DNA of 64,000 nt from Epinephelus fuscoguttatus (taxonomy: Eukaryota; Chordata; Actinopteri; Perciformes; Serranidae): NCBI RefSeq assembly GCF_011397635.1, contig NC_064754.1:30298543-30362542 (forward strand), written 5' to 3'. Of this stretch, positions 10,701-22,749 are shown piece after piece (position 1 is the first letter of the stretch; the number at the start of each line of letters is the position of its first letter). The position numbers and the translations under genes are program-made. Under the pieces are notes generated by a model. That model was given only the letters and a program-made list of their open reading frames with translations. It was not told where the DNA came from and did not search any database.

Positions 10701-13700
10701 CTTAGAGTTCCCTCTGAAACACACATGAAGAGTTATGACAATGCCCTCATCTGGCAAAATCAATGTACGTGTGTGTGTCTATGTGCGTGTGTATATACCT
10801 TGTCCCTAATCGTCGTGTGCGTAGCCCCATGAAGACAGACCTGATGAGTTTACCGAAGGATGCAGCATTAACAGGTTCTAGTTTCTGCTCCTGGCAGTGC
10901 AGCAGGTAGTGGTAATAGAGGGTGCAGCGTGGTAAGCTCACCCCCTCCGCCCCCTCGTAGTTGTCACACAGCCACTGCACCTGGGGAAGATTGACGGTCG
11001 CAGAATTTCATGTTATTTCTCACTTTCATATCATAGAATGTAACCCAATACAGTGTTCACTTTGAACACGAGTACTCACAGTAGCAGGTGGGGCACGAGA
11101 GTTAGGGCTGGAGTAACTCTGTGCTCCTCCTCCTCCTCCTCCTCCACCTCCACTTGCTACTGCTGCTCCTCCTCCTCCTAACACATAACCTCCTTGAATG
11201 ACGTAGCCCCCTCCACCCGCAGCAGCTCCTCCACTATTGGCTCCTGCTGTTGCCACAGTAACAGGCTGCGAGGTCACAGAGCCGGTGATATCTGACTCGG
11301 TGCTGGGCGTGGCCTCATAGTAGGAGGAGGAGGAGGTGGGAGGGGTCTGGGAGTAGAGGGGCGAGTCGGAGAAAGGGTAGTTGTTCGATCGACTGGACAG
11401 AAAAAGACAAGACACACACAGAAATTAAAAATGTACAACAGGCACAGATGTGTGATGTAGTCTTTGTTGTTTTAAACATAACTTTAAGTCAGACTTCCTA
11501 CTGACACTTAAATTTACCCTTTGCAGTAAGCTTCCCTGTGAGTGTTGTGACTAATGTTGTAAAGCAATTTGACTATATTGAAATATAATGAAATGTGGCA
11601 ATGTCCAGATATATAAACAATCAACAGTGGACTAAAGGAACCTAACTTCTTGTATAGCTCTGTCATCAGGGATGGTTTAATACTGTCTATTGGAGCTACA
11701 CTGAATGGTAGCATGTAGTTTACACAGCAAATCTCTTCCTATCAAATCAAGTTGGCTCTTCTCAGAGACTGAAAATAAATGTTGCACATCTGATCTGAAC
11801 CTTCAACTGTTAAAATAGATGTTCGTGAGAATGGCTCTTCAACAGGAACACCTGTGACCCCCAGAGTGGTAACAAAACTGGATGTTGTTATATGTTGTTG
11901 TTCATTAGCTCTTACGGCTCAAAAGGGGGCACCACTATCCACCAATATGTCAACAGTGTTACCATTAACTTTAACTGGAGTAATTGGGTCTTTAGCAGAA
12001 CAAGTAGAAAGTCAAATTGTTCTAAGAGATTCTTGCTCTGCACAGTGTTCTTATCCTTTTTCTCCATGGCTTACCTATGCAGGGACAGAAGTGGCTACCT
12101 TTCCCACCTAAAATTAGGTCTGTCTTACCTGACATTCTTAAACCAGTCTAAATCTTAGACTAGTACTCAGCTGGGTTGATAAACCTGGCCCCAGGAAAGT
12201 TGTCAACATGCACACAGAGCAAGCTCCTTTCTACTCACATGGTGGACGTGGTAAAAGTCGTGTCTCCTCCTCCGTCCACATACTGCACCTGGCCAGAGTA
12301 AACATGCTCCACCTGGACAACAAGCAAACAGGAGACTTGAAGCAGCATTCACTGATTTTATTTGGTCACTTGGAGGCAGCACAAACTGTAAACACAATAT
12401 TGACATATTGGACCATATGAAGTTATGGCAAAAGTGTTAGCAAACAATTGTCTATTACACATCCAGGAGCATGGCGCATCATTGGCATTCAATATTCACT
12501 CTCCTTTTAGCTCTGTTTTGGTCTGCATCAACTCTTAAGCTGTTCACCAGTAAGTCACTAGTTGCCTCTGTGTCATTATGTGCAAGTTAATGGGTTTTTA
12601 GAGCTTTCTGGGTGAGAACAGCCGCCTGCTGCTGCGACTGGAAATATATCATGCATTCAGAGAGATGAGAATGAACCCAAAAAGTGAAGGTGGAAGCTGT
12701 AAAAACCCAAACAATAAACTGAATGATGCTAAAACGTGCCATAAAAGTGAGGTGAACAAGAGTCCTGCATCAGGTCTGGTACCTGGCAGGTGACCTTCAA
12801 AAAAGGTGATTGGCAGGTGGTATTTTGTCTTAATTGTATGTCTGGATTTGGTTCTGGGTGAAACAAACAACATATGGGTCGGATTGTGGGAATTGGACAA
12901 TAAATACACAACAAAATAATGAATGTAGTAATAATTCAATGTTTTAACACTTTAATCCTCTGACTGCTGTCTCTGTGAGTCAGATCTGTCTTCTGCACCA
13001 ACTGGGATATGAGAGCCGCTTTCATCAGGTGCGTTACTAACAGGCATGGTAACTGTGGAGATGTGCTGCTTAACATTATGAGAATAAGCAAAAAATATTC
13101 ATTAAAATTGTATTTCTTGAATTACATTCGTTTTAAAATACATTATCTCAGTTTCACATGAATTAAATGTTGCAAAATGATCATTTAAAAATTTAAGGAG
13201 AGCATGGTTTTTATGCGTTTTTTGGTTTTGGGTCATACACCAAGCTGTGTAGGCAGCTTGGGTCGGGTCAGGTTGCAGAAGTAATTGGTTATATGTGCGA
13301 GTGGCGGGGCAGGTGCAGTGTTGCACGTTGTGGTTATGTTTCAAGAGCAAATCAGACCGCTGCAGGACTCTGAGATGTACTGCAGAGCTGGGCATCAATT
13401 CTCTGTGGGTTCATAACAAGCAGCTACAAGTGTCAACATACATTGTTAATATAAAATCACATATTAGAGCTTCACTAGAGGCTTTAAACAAACAGCAAGA
13501 CTGGAAAAAATGAGAAATAGCTACCATTTTTCTTTTAATACTATTCACACCACATCGTGTCGTCCTACTGAATAAAGAATGCTGTGCTCCATAACTGTGT
13601 CAAAAGGGTTTTTGTTCAGAGGAGTCGAGCAGGCACAATGTCTGAAACCTGTTTGACAGCTCACAATCATTACTGTATTATTATATTCAGACATAAATAG

Positions 13701-16700
13701 AAGCTAAGTTGTTGAGAGCATTTCTTGGTAGACGTGACAGTTTAAGGGTGGGTTTTAAGGAATACAACGAGGAAAACAAAGAGGTAGCGGGGTTAGTAGT
13801 CTGCCATTACAGATGAATGTAAGTGGTGGTCCAAAAAAAATCCTCATCATTCATTGACACCCGTACACAGCATGACCTGCAGAGTTCAGTGTTTAGGTAC
13901 ATCTCAGACAGCCCCTGGAGGCAGTGGTGTTGGAGGTGAAAAGACATGCAAAGCAGGTGGGGAATTACTTGTTTCATCTAAAGGGCACTAAGGGCTTTCT
14001 CTCCTACATCCCTCTCTTTCTATCTTTGGACACTGGACAAAGCCATTACTAAGACATGCATGATTAAATTACCTTGATACGTCACAATTACCTCATGATA
14101 AGAGGAAATGGTTTGTATGTCTGTTTACCTCCTGGTTAATGTGCACAGACTGTAGGTTGTTGATGTGGCCAGCCTGAATCCTCTTGGCTGCCTGCGAGAC
14201 CGCTTGCAACACTGACCTCTGCAGGTGGGTAAAGCCACAGTGTCAGATGGAACCATGGGTGCTCAACCGTTTGTTGTGACTCGCTGCTCCGTAGTCAAAC
14301 GGTAAATTAATAGTGTTTGTGTATATGTGTGCATCTTACCTGTTGGGTGGTCTGCACTGGTTGGACCACCTGAGTAGGAACACCTGGGGCAGGTGGGCTG
14401 GAGTCTGACAGACTGTCATTGGAGTGAACAGAGCCCTCTAGAAATGGTAGAGGGAGAGAACTTTAATCAGATGATGGAACAAATTTCAACAGAAAAGCCA
14501 GCCACCGTCACCACAAGTTCAGTACTCACGACATACTGCTTCCAAATCATAATAACAGCCACCGCAGAACATCCTGCAACTAAGTTTACTGTTTTTGCTC
14601 AGCTGAGGAGAGACTGATAGACGGGATGAGAGAGAATGTGTCTGTCCATCTCTGCTTTCATCCTTATATCTTGCATGCAGAAGGACAGCCTTGGACAGCT
14701 AATCTCCCAGATGGAGGGAGAAATCACTCCATCTTGTAAACATGCAGATCAAATGAGAGAGGGAAATGAGAGATACACGAGGGATGATGGATGGAAGGAG
14801 GAAACAGAGGATGGAGGGTGGGCGGAGGAGTGGGTAATATTCACTTCCTTATACCCTTCAGGTGAGAAAACATTTTACTTTAACTGTTTTTGCACTGCCC
14901 TGCTCTCACTGTTACTTCAACCAGCTTTAACTGTAAACATACCCAAAGTTACACTTGAGTTAGCACGACTCTGCACAGCCCACCACTCAATCTAATTTTT
15001 CATTATAATATGTGATGTAAAATGAGATCTAAAATGAGATGTAACTGGCAGTTTGGAAAGTTAATAACTTTTTGTTTGAGCAACTTTAAATTTCTCTCAT
15101 GACATAATTCAAGAGCAAAGAATACTTATTGTTAGAGGTTACATGGTGATTCCCATGGGCTTCTAGCTAAATAAACTAAGCTATCTGGTGGCAACTTTTA
15201 TACCTAAATTAATGCATTTGAGGGGGAAATGCCTAATGAGGGTGCTGACTGGATAAAATAATGAAGGCAGTCTCTTATAATGCAAGCCATTCTGGTCCAT
15301 GGTTCTGATTAGTTTTACCAAATTCTGACAACTGCAGCTAGGACCAGAATACAGAACTCTGGGGCGTGCCAACATGACAACCAACCAAATGTTGTCAATA
15401 AAACAGACACATTTAGCACAGGTTTACAAGTTTTACAGTTTTCATCATGTGATATAGGCAGCACTTACAATTATAGTCAATTTATTGATAAGTTAAAAGG
15501 GTGTCTACCGGTACCAAACACTCAAATTTAATGCTTTTAAGACTTTTTCAAAATCATTTTAATCAAATTTAAGATAAAGTTTGGACAAATGATCTTTTTC
15601 TTATTTAAGAATTGCAGTAAAGTATACAGCTAATTACTGTACATGTGGTCCTGTGCAGAGGTAGGTTTTATGAAGGAATATGGTTATTAAGGTGAGTAAA
15701 GTTAATCTATATTTTGCCGCAACGTAAGCAAAAGTATAATTAAAAAGACAGTATTTGGTCCAGTGGCAGCATTTATGATTTACACCATAAGAACTGTGGA
15801 ATTTTATGCAGAAAAGCTTGACTCATCTTGACAAAAAAAGATGGATAAATGAAATTAGATAAAATGTTTGTTGTGATTAGTACCTCACAAATTTCAATTT
15901 AGGACAATTTAATCACTTCAAGGCCTAATGCTTGCATAATTTAAATTTTTAAGGACCTGCGGACACCCCTGTGTGATCGACAAAAAAATGAAACTATTAC
16001 TTTTTCAATCGCCTCTACATTAAAAACAGAAAAATATCAAATATTTGTTGGTTAAAGGAGCCAAAAAAAAGCAGTCTTAAGATTTCTATGGGGAAATAAT
16101 CAACTGACTGATCAATAAGATATCAAATCTAGCGAGCTACTTTCAACAGCCTGCTTCTACACAATCCCGCAAAATGTATTTATATTTAAAACAGTTATTG
16201 ATAGTATGAAGTCCCAGCTGAACAGAAAAACAATTTTCCCTTTCTATGTTACATGATACCGTATTAAACCCTTGTGTATAGTTATACTGTATTCACTGGA
16301 TGTCTTTAAAGACATCACTTTAGCCTGCTTTCATAAATATGGATAAAGAGAAACAAAAAATCACAATAGCTTAAGTGTACCCTCTTTTATGAAGCACAAT
16401 ACAAAGTAAGAGCCCAGGTCTTTTTACTGCAGTCTGTAGATATGAGTGAATGCCAGCTTTTTAATAAGCACAGTTATTCAGTTACCTCAGTTCTACTTCA
16501 CGAGAGTGAGACAAGCCTGAGGCCTGTGAGTCTGACTCTGGGTGAAAGTGCAAAGTGTTACTTGATACCAGCAGGCAAAAAGATCTACTAATAGACATCC
16601 CTAAAATAAACTTACAGATAGACACCGGTGTTGGGGTCGATTCTCTCATTTCCGCTAGTTAAAACCATATTTTAAAAATACTGACGAAACTCAGTACGGC

Positions 16701-18425
16701 TGAGAATTTTTTTAATGCATGACACAGTTTGAAAAAGCATTCATCTAAATGAATTTGAACTACTACATGGAAATGGTCTAGAGCCTTGTATGAACACATT
16801 TAGCTACCATTGAGACTGGCTTGCACACTCAAAGCCATGTTGATGAAATATAATTGAAAACAACAACAACGACATTATATCACAGACTCTATAAGAGCAA
16901 AAGCAGAAGAGCAGAAGTGAAGTCAGGTTCTATCCATCAACCATCCACGCTCCCACATTTGGGACTACGCAGCCTAGCAACCAAGTCCATCAGCTTATTT
17001 TGTCCTCATAATGTATGCACCATCTAACCAGACAGGCAAACTACATCAGGGGTTTTTCGATCAAGGTGGGTCTTAGATCTCTTTCAAGCCATCTAATTAG
17101 ACTGTTATAAAAATGGAATGCAACTCTGTGAGGCTGAAAGCCTGCAGCCTTCATGACCGAGAAACACTGAAATAACAAACATCATCTTCATAAGTAGTAA
17201 CTGCAAATAGTTATATCAAAATTCAGTCGGAAGGTTCCCAAAATGTCTGTTGATAGCACTCAAACGTGTTTCTGTGAAGTGAAATCTAGGCTTGGAATAA
17301 AGATCAGAAATTGGCTGTGCACTTGTGTATTTAGGGGCTAAAATTATGACCTGGATCAACTACTATAGAGAAGATACTCTAATTTTGATTACTGATTACT
17401 GGTGCTAGTTATTCATCAAGTAAAAAACATCAACTGAATAATTGTTTACTCTATAAAATTTTATGAAAATAGTGCAAAAAAATCTATTTCGATTTAGTAG
17501 AGCCCGCAGTGGCATTATCCAGTTCATTAGTGAAGTCACACCAACAGTACAAAGATCCCTAAAGATATTTAATTTGCAATGATGCAAAACAGGAAAGCAG
17601 AAAATCCTAACTACTAAAACCCTGAACCAGCAAATATCTGGGTTTATTCTTTCATAAATGACTTAAACAATCACTCCACTATCAAAGTTGTTGAGAAATT
17701 TCTGTCAATAAACTAACGGATTAATTGCTTCAGCACTGTTGGACACCACTTTGATTTAACCATCAAGAGATCGTGATGGACCCTGGCACTTAAATGACGA
17801 GCATTTCTCATCATTTTAAAGATGTATAAACAAACATTTATAACCACCTCTGCTCTGTACTGATAACTGGAAGCCGTCACTATGTGCCAGACAAACTGCC
17901 GGTCTCCAACCTGACTCCAGCCTGTTGCTTCCACCCAAGATACAGACTCGTGAGACAAACTGCAGCTCGCTCAGACTGCATGCCCTATCATGCCCTCCTG
18001 CTGCTGGAAAATGTGTATTATGTGTACATGCACAGTGTGTATTATGTAGGTATGTGTCAGTCATTCCCCTGTGTCTCACCTGTCACAGTGACTATGATGT
18101 ACTGGGGCGAGTTGCTCTGACCATTACTTTTCTGGACTGCAGAATGCTGGATTTCTGGGGTTACATAGTGCTGCGTGGGAGTCGTCAGAACCACTGCCTT
18201 CTGGCTCTGGGTGGTGGGCGGCGCTTGAGAACAAAGTGCATCCTGTCCTGTTTTTGAGGCAGCGGCCGATTGGTTCGCCGATGCAATGTTTCCAGAGGTC
18301 GGTGGGATCTCGGACAGGAAGTGTGCCGTCTTGGCGGATGAGGGTGTGGTGGCAGCAGGTGTTGCTATGGTTACTGCGTTGGCCTGCTGAGGCTGAAGGT
18401 CCTCCGAGTATCCAGAAGTTGCCAT
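4785..18425 (-). CDS. rfx1: RFX1 winged-helix transcription factor
   Basis: RFX1 binds X-box DNA as a dimer in the nucleus. Seventeen in-frame coding exons give 850 aa: 18425-18080, 14437-14340, 14218-14129, 12312-12239, 11392-11080, 10980-10799, 10713-10594, 10475-10354, 10220-10102, 8542-8439, 8333-8182, 7984-7887, 6893-6744, 6641-6430, 5323-5170, 5081-5036, 4957-4785. Residues ~240-290 are Gly-rich. The RFX DNA-binding domain is ~307-383 ([40 protein letters not shown]). The dimerisation/extended region follows (~450-780) and the tail is acidic ([14 protein letters not shown]), a feature of RFX1 rather than RFX2/3. The start ATG gives MATSGY, like human MATQAY. Human RFX1 is 979 aa; the missing length is in the Gln/Pro-rich N-terminal half. 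Extra exons in the long introns 14438-18079 or 12313-14128 cannot be excluded, but the visible exons join in frame. Confidence 0.95.
6993..7623. mobile_element. TIR element in rfx1 intron
   Basis: The ends CAGTCCCTGCAGGAT (6993 onward) and ATCCTGCAGGGACTG (to 7623) are perfect inverted repeats of 15 bp around about 600 bp without a convincing ORF. This marks a non-autonomous DNA transposon in the intron between rfx1 exons 12 and 13. Flanking bases are similar (TAAGT and TAAAGT) but give no exact target duplication. Confidence 0.7.
8774..10067. mobile_element. hAT-like element in rfx1 intron 9
   Basis: About 1.3 kb bounded by the direct repeat TGTGCAT (8767-8773 and 10068-10074), with imperfect inverted ends (GGTGCTGGGCAATTA against AGGGCTGCTCGATTA). 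The 7-8 bp duplication suits a hAT element. The right-hand ~100 bp has a clear second copy at 48063-48177. No intact transposase is visible, so it is non-autonomous or decayed. Confidence 0.65.
15496..15971. mobile_element. MITE with CAGGGGTGTC ends in rfx1 intron 1
   Basis: The right end GACACCCCTG and left end AAAGGGTGTC are inverted copies with two mismatches at the outer left bases. The 476-bp interior is AT-rich with AAGACTTTTT/AATTTAAG motifs. This is a common type of fish hAT-like MITE. No target duplication is preserved. Confidence 0.55.
17600..17740 (-). repeat. Fragment of a fish interspersed repeat (first copy)
   Basis: On the minus strand this resembles part of the repeat at 59393-59718 (shared runs around CAGCAAAT, TTGATA and TTTCTGTCAAT-like sequence). 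It is degenerate and has no coding potential. Confidence 0.4.
18361..18374 (-). promoter_or_regulatory. rfx1: X-box (RFX site) inside rfx1 coding exon 1
   Basis: On the minus strand it reads GTAACCATAGCAAC, which fits the RFX consensus GTNRCC(N0-3)RGYAAC with no mismatch and a 2-base spacer. It lies 44 bp from the X-box over the start codon, inside codons for V-T-I-A-T. Use as a binding site is inference. Confidence 0.55.
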
Positions 18426-18431
18426 GGCAAC
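18418..18431. promoter_or_regulatory. rfx1: Palindromic X-box centred on the rfx1 start codon
   Basis: GTTGCCATGGCAAC is a perfect 14-bp palindrome and a perfect symmetric X-box (GTTGCC, AT, GGCAAC). Its central ATG (minus strand 18425-18423) is the rfx1 initiation codon, and GCCATGG is also a strong Kozak context. Binding by RFX1 to its own gene is inferred. Autorepression of RFX1 has been reported in other species. Confidence 0.6.
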
Positions 18432-19032
18432 CAATGCTTTGAGGCACTGGTTCTGTGGATAAAAAAGAGACGGTGCTCATTAATGAAAGTGGTGCAAACA
18501 CACATAACAACACACTTGTTTGCAGGTTATTTCACCTCTCTGATTTGAACGCACGGACCTAGAGTGTGTGAGCTTACACGTGTGCGTGCACGTGGAACAT
18601 AAACCAGAGGAGGAAGTAGAGCTTTTGTCCGAGAATAACAGTAGTCTAGGGCTTTTCCTGTTTGCTCCAGTATGAAACACTGCCATCTTAAACACCCACC
18701 AATAAAGCAATTAATTAAAATTTCCAAAACAAGTTTCACTGACTGTGACCATGGTGTTTCAAGTGAAATAGAGCAACTAAATGACTGAATAAATATTTGA
18801 AAATATGCCACCAGATATCACCTTTGGATATAAACTCATAATAATCATTAAACCCACTGTCAGTCAAAACTTTAGACCTTCCCACTGTAAAATAAGCCAC
18901 TCCTGCATAAACCAACACGGCAAACAATCAGATGATCATCCGGCACACCGTGTTCATGGGAGTGACTTGCCGAATTCAATGTCAGAGCAAAAACTTTTTC
19001 AAAGTCACAAAAAGATTATGAAACACACTACA

Positions 19033-19400
19033 CTCATACCGCAGGGTTTACAGCTCACACGCGGATGAGTCGCGTGGGCTGTTTCGTGTGCTTTTCTGTA
19101 TCTAACGATTCTGGATAGCTTGCTTTAGAAGTGAGTTCAGAAGGCGAGAGTGATAGCTTCCCCCTGCTAGCAGCTCACGTTGACTTGTGACGTGAAACAC
19201 AGCTACACATTAGCTATTGCTAGTTACTCGTGTTGAACAGTAACTAAATCCACGAACACGCCACCGGACACGTCTTCTTAAAATTTCACCGTAAACGAAA
19301 CTATAACAGAAAATATGAACATTGTAACAAATGAGCCAGAAAAAGTACGATTGGCACTACAACACACCCGCCATCTTGTGCTCTTATCAAAGATCTGACA
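19033..19400 (-). promoter_or_regulatory. rfx1: Candidate rfx1 5' UTR exon and promoter
   Basis: The coding exon starts after an acceptor at 18443-18445, so at least one untranslated exon must lie upstream. A minus-strand donor (CG|GTATGAG, boundary 19040/19039) is a good candidate for its end. A YY1-type motif (CAAGATGGCGG on the minus strand, near 19368-19379), which often sits just after TATA-less start sites, suggests transcription starting near 19380-19400. CCAAT-like ATTGG motifs occur further upstream near 19747-19805. Confidence 0.4.
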
Positions 19401-21897
19401 TCGCCATAACAACGGTCTGCGTTTGGAAAGAAGCTAGCAACCACTTTCATCACCGACACGTTCCACCAACCTCACGTTAACGCGGACGGTTGTACAAACA
19501 AGCACACGTACACAATAGGAGATAATGAAATGGTAATTCAGAGATATTTTACTTTTTCACCTCTAGTTTATCCCAATATTGTCCTTTTTAGTCGTTGAAG
19601 TTTTTTTTTCCTTAGATTTAGCTAGGTTGTTGTTGTTGACTCCCGTTGCTTGGTTCTTGTCGCCAGGACTACCGTGACTATGGCGCCTTGCCTTCACCGG
19701 GGCAACTGTTGCTACCCTCTGGTCTTCGCCCCGCCCTACACTAAATGCTGATTGGCTGACGTGGGAGGTGGTCGTAGCGTCAGTAAATTAATCTCTCACT
19801 CATTGGTGGACAGTCCCTGTCTATCACTTTCACCACAGCCGAACGTCAAATGACCACTTCTAATGTTACTTGTTTTATTACTCAAAATGTCAAGAAGATA
19901 GATGGAAAATGAAGGAATTTCATCTCATTCACTGCACATAAAACACCGCCACTTATCCCCGCCCCCTCTATAGTCTCATATTAATAATGAATATTGCACA
20001 TTTAGGCTTGAAGTTGACAACATATACATTGATTGATTTCTTTATTCTGTGTCATGCAGAGAACCGTGTGCCCAACCCTCATGAGTTTACAAGACACCAT
20101 ATCGTTGCAGTGATCAATCCAAAGTACATGTTATCTTACTGCCCAGTCCCCAAATTAAATACTTTTCTTTTTATCCAAGGCCCAGCAAACCAATGGTGAT
20201 CAACCAAAAGAAATCAACATAAATGGAGGTCATTTTACTGAAAAGTGCATCCCTTAGGAACTGTTCTGTACTTATCAGAGGAGGTTGGCTGGGGTGTCAC
20301 TTTTTTTATCCTTTCAAAGGCAACAAATATTTTTCTTTGAGCCTCCCTGAGACTGACAGAATATGCAGGACACTCCCTCTATCATAAATTACTTGTTAGA
20401 TTTTTAAGACTTACTCTTTGATGTTTGAAAGTAAGGAGTTGAAGACAAAATCCTGAAGTTAACAAAAAGCCTTGTTTTTCCACAATCGTCATGCATACTG
20501 GTTAGTTCGTTCGAACAGTTTATTTTTTGGCAAAATTTTAAATGAGACATAGAATCAAGTGATTTCAAACAAATATCACTATTTCAAGCTCAGATTTGGT
20601 TGTTTTTTTCTGACAGAAGCATTTATTGACATGATGTGTCCAAGGATCATTGGAAATTTCAAAATCCGACAATTATTTCTGTTTTTACAATTATTCTGAG
20701 ATAAATGGTATGATTTTGGCAATTTTTAAAGAAAACACTCCAAACCCTGACATTGTTGCTAAAATAAATACAAAATACAGCCATTTATATTTGTATGCCA
20801 CTCCGCTAAGTGCAAAATAAAAAACATAAGTCCCTCCCCCAGTGTTTAACAAATTATTTGACATGCCTGCACCTTATTGCACCACCCTCTCACCTTCATT
20901 AATAACAAACAATCTCGTATGTCTTCATATGTGAGACAGTAAAACAAAAAATGAACTCCATTCTCAATATCACCTATGTTGCACAGCAAACAAAGTCTGT
21001 CCCCCTCTGGAGTGGCATTAAGCCTACTGGTCTATAAGGCTAATGGTAATGTTCCTGAGCGTAACTAGGCACATAAGGATCTTTGTCTATTTTTTAAATT
21101 ATACTTTCCGTAAGGCTCTGTATTGGAGCTACAGTCTGGTTGTAATTTTGGTTTATACCACACATAAACAGACCATTTTTCTCCATACATGAGGAACTTT
21201 AGAAACCTGTTTTGGAATATAAATAACATGCTGTTCAAATAAAATAAGGATTTTAACTCACTGGCCCATGGGAGTCTTTCATCAGACATCTTCACAAGTC
21301 TATTCCAAAGCCAAAGCATTTGACATATATATCTGATGTTTGGAGGTTGCCATTCTACATCTCCATTAATGGCCAAAACCATTAAAACACTAAATTTATG
21401 GACTCACAAAAAGGATGGAATCTGGTGGAATTCTGGTGAGTGGGGTTTCTGAGAACATACACGTTGTAACACTGCGCATCACAGAGTTGACAATAGATTT
21501 GAGTCACAGTAGTATCACCCATTGGCTTCTGTTATCTTTGCTTGGTGTGCCTGTGTGTGCCACTTGTAGTGAACATCAATGTTTAGCACCCTAGTTATCT
21601 TTGAGGTGAATGGATAGTGATCTCCATCCAATGCACAGCAGAGCAGATAGCAGATAGTGTGGTGACACACAGCCCAGCCCAACTGATGTAAGGGACAAAA
21701 AGGCCAGCAAAAGGTCACAGGTGATTAGAAAGCCAAGAGCTCTGTTGACATCACCTCTGGCATCATTTGCTACTTTATCACATCTTTTCATTTTCTCGAT
21801 GTGTAGCCTATTGTTGCCCCTAAAGGTCTCCGGTCTTATCTCTAGGTGTGACGGAGAGTGGAGGTGAGTTGAGCTCCTTCTCTGAGATGCTGAGGCC
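19401..21897. other. Spacer between divergent rfx1 and rln3
   Basis: About 2.5 kb between the presumed rfx1 start region and the rln3 TATA box. The left 400 bases are relatively CpG-rich and promoter-like. The centre is AT-rich, and the right part contains a minus-strand LINE relic. No other gene is supported. Confidence 0.55.
20870..21390 (-). mobile_element. Decayed non-LTR retrotransposon ORF2 C-terminus
   Basis: On the minus strand, 21382-21250 encodes NGDVEWQPP...MLWLWNRLVKMSDERL. Farther along, 21030-20900 encodes CLLCNIGDIENGVHFLFYC, a Cys/His motif. Both resemble the region after the reverse transcriptase in fish LINE ORF2 proteins. The frame is broken between the two parts, so this is a dead 3' fragment. 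Confidence 0.55.
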
Positions 21898-21904
21898 TAT
21901 ATAA
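21898..21904 (+). promoter_or_regulatory. rln3: TATA box of rln3
   Basis: TATATAA lies 84 bases before the rln3 ATG, within GGCCTATATAAGG. This places the expected transcription start near 21930 and gives a 5' UTR of about 55-60 bases. It is the only clear TATA promoter among the genes here and suits a peptide-hormone gene with restricted expression. Confidence 0.75.
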
Positions 21905-21987
21905 GGTGGGAGCTGTCCAGAAAGAAAACACAAAGCAAACACCTCAAGAATCCTTTTAGACACTTAGAGCATTCTTTGACTCTTACC

Positions 21988-22543
21988 ATGTGGAAGGCAG
22001 CACTCTTGACCTTTGGCTTGTTGGTGGCACTAGTAAGCAGGGTACAGTCGACTGACGGTCATCCCTCTTTCTATGGGGTGAAACTGTGTGGAAGAGAGTT
22101 CATACGAGCTGTCATCTTTACCTGCGGTGGTTCTCGCTGGAGGAGAAGCATAGGAGACTCAGGTAAGAGTGTGTATGAGACTATGGATACTTTTGTATGA
22201 TGTACCATGTTTTCCTGGAGTCAAACAGTAATATTAAGAGATTTTCCCTTGCTTTTTGTAATTTCTTATGGGAGTAGAAGCCTTTGACCCATGGAACATG
22301 AATCCCATCCCTCAACTTTCCGGTAAGCAGGATCCTGCAGAGGCCCAAACGTGGAGAGATCAGACATTGAATGAAGAATCTGTGGCTGCTGGATTCGGCC
22401 GCTCGGCTCGCTCACCAATCTCAGAGGAGGTGCTGGAGGCTCTACGGAGTACAGACAGGAAAGGACGGGATGTAGTGGTTGGACTGTCCAATGCCTGCTG
22501 CAAGTGGGGCTGTAGCAAGAGTGAAATCAGCTCCCTGTGCTGA
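21988..22543 (+). CDS. rln3: Relaxin-3 preprohormone
   Basis: Relaxin-3 is a secreted insulin-superfamily neuropeptide acting through RXFP3-type receptors. Exon 1 is 21988-22162 and exon 2 is about 22278-22543, with a phase-1 intron as usual in this family. Order: a hydrophobic signal peptide (residues ~1-21, AALLTFGLLVALVS); the B chain with CGREFIRAVIFTCGGSRW, which carries the RxxxRxxI receptor motif, two cysteines and the terminal Trp; a C-peptide; a basic processing site RKGR; and a 24-residue A chain with CCKWGCSKSEISSLC. All six family cysteines are present. The A- and B-chain cores are nearly identical to human RLN3. The upstream in-frame TTG is ignored because ATG at 21988 starts the signal peptide. 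Which teleost rln3 paralogue this is cannot be settled here; the rfx1 neighbour favours the human orthologue position. The exon 2 acceptor is a GAGTAG tandem site. Confidence 0.97.
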
Positions 22544-22749
22544 ACCTTGTTTCCTTAACATGTGTCTTGTCCTGTCACTAATGCAGAGCTCTATTCTATA
22601 CTATGTGATTCCTTTATTTGTTCACACGTAGAATTCTTAAAACTCTATGTCCTATCCATCACCATCCATGTGTTGACAGCTGATACAGGAATGTAAATAT
22701 GTACTCAAGATGTGTTTTCTGTGATTATCACATGTTGACAACTATGTTT

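Noticed and set aside
11026-11415. Gly-rich minus-strand frame as an independent gene
   Set aside because: It is rfx1 coding exon 5 with intron sequence at both sides; splice sites and the following DNA-binding exon fit RFX1.
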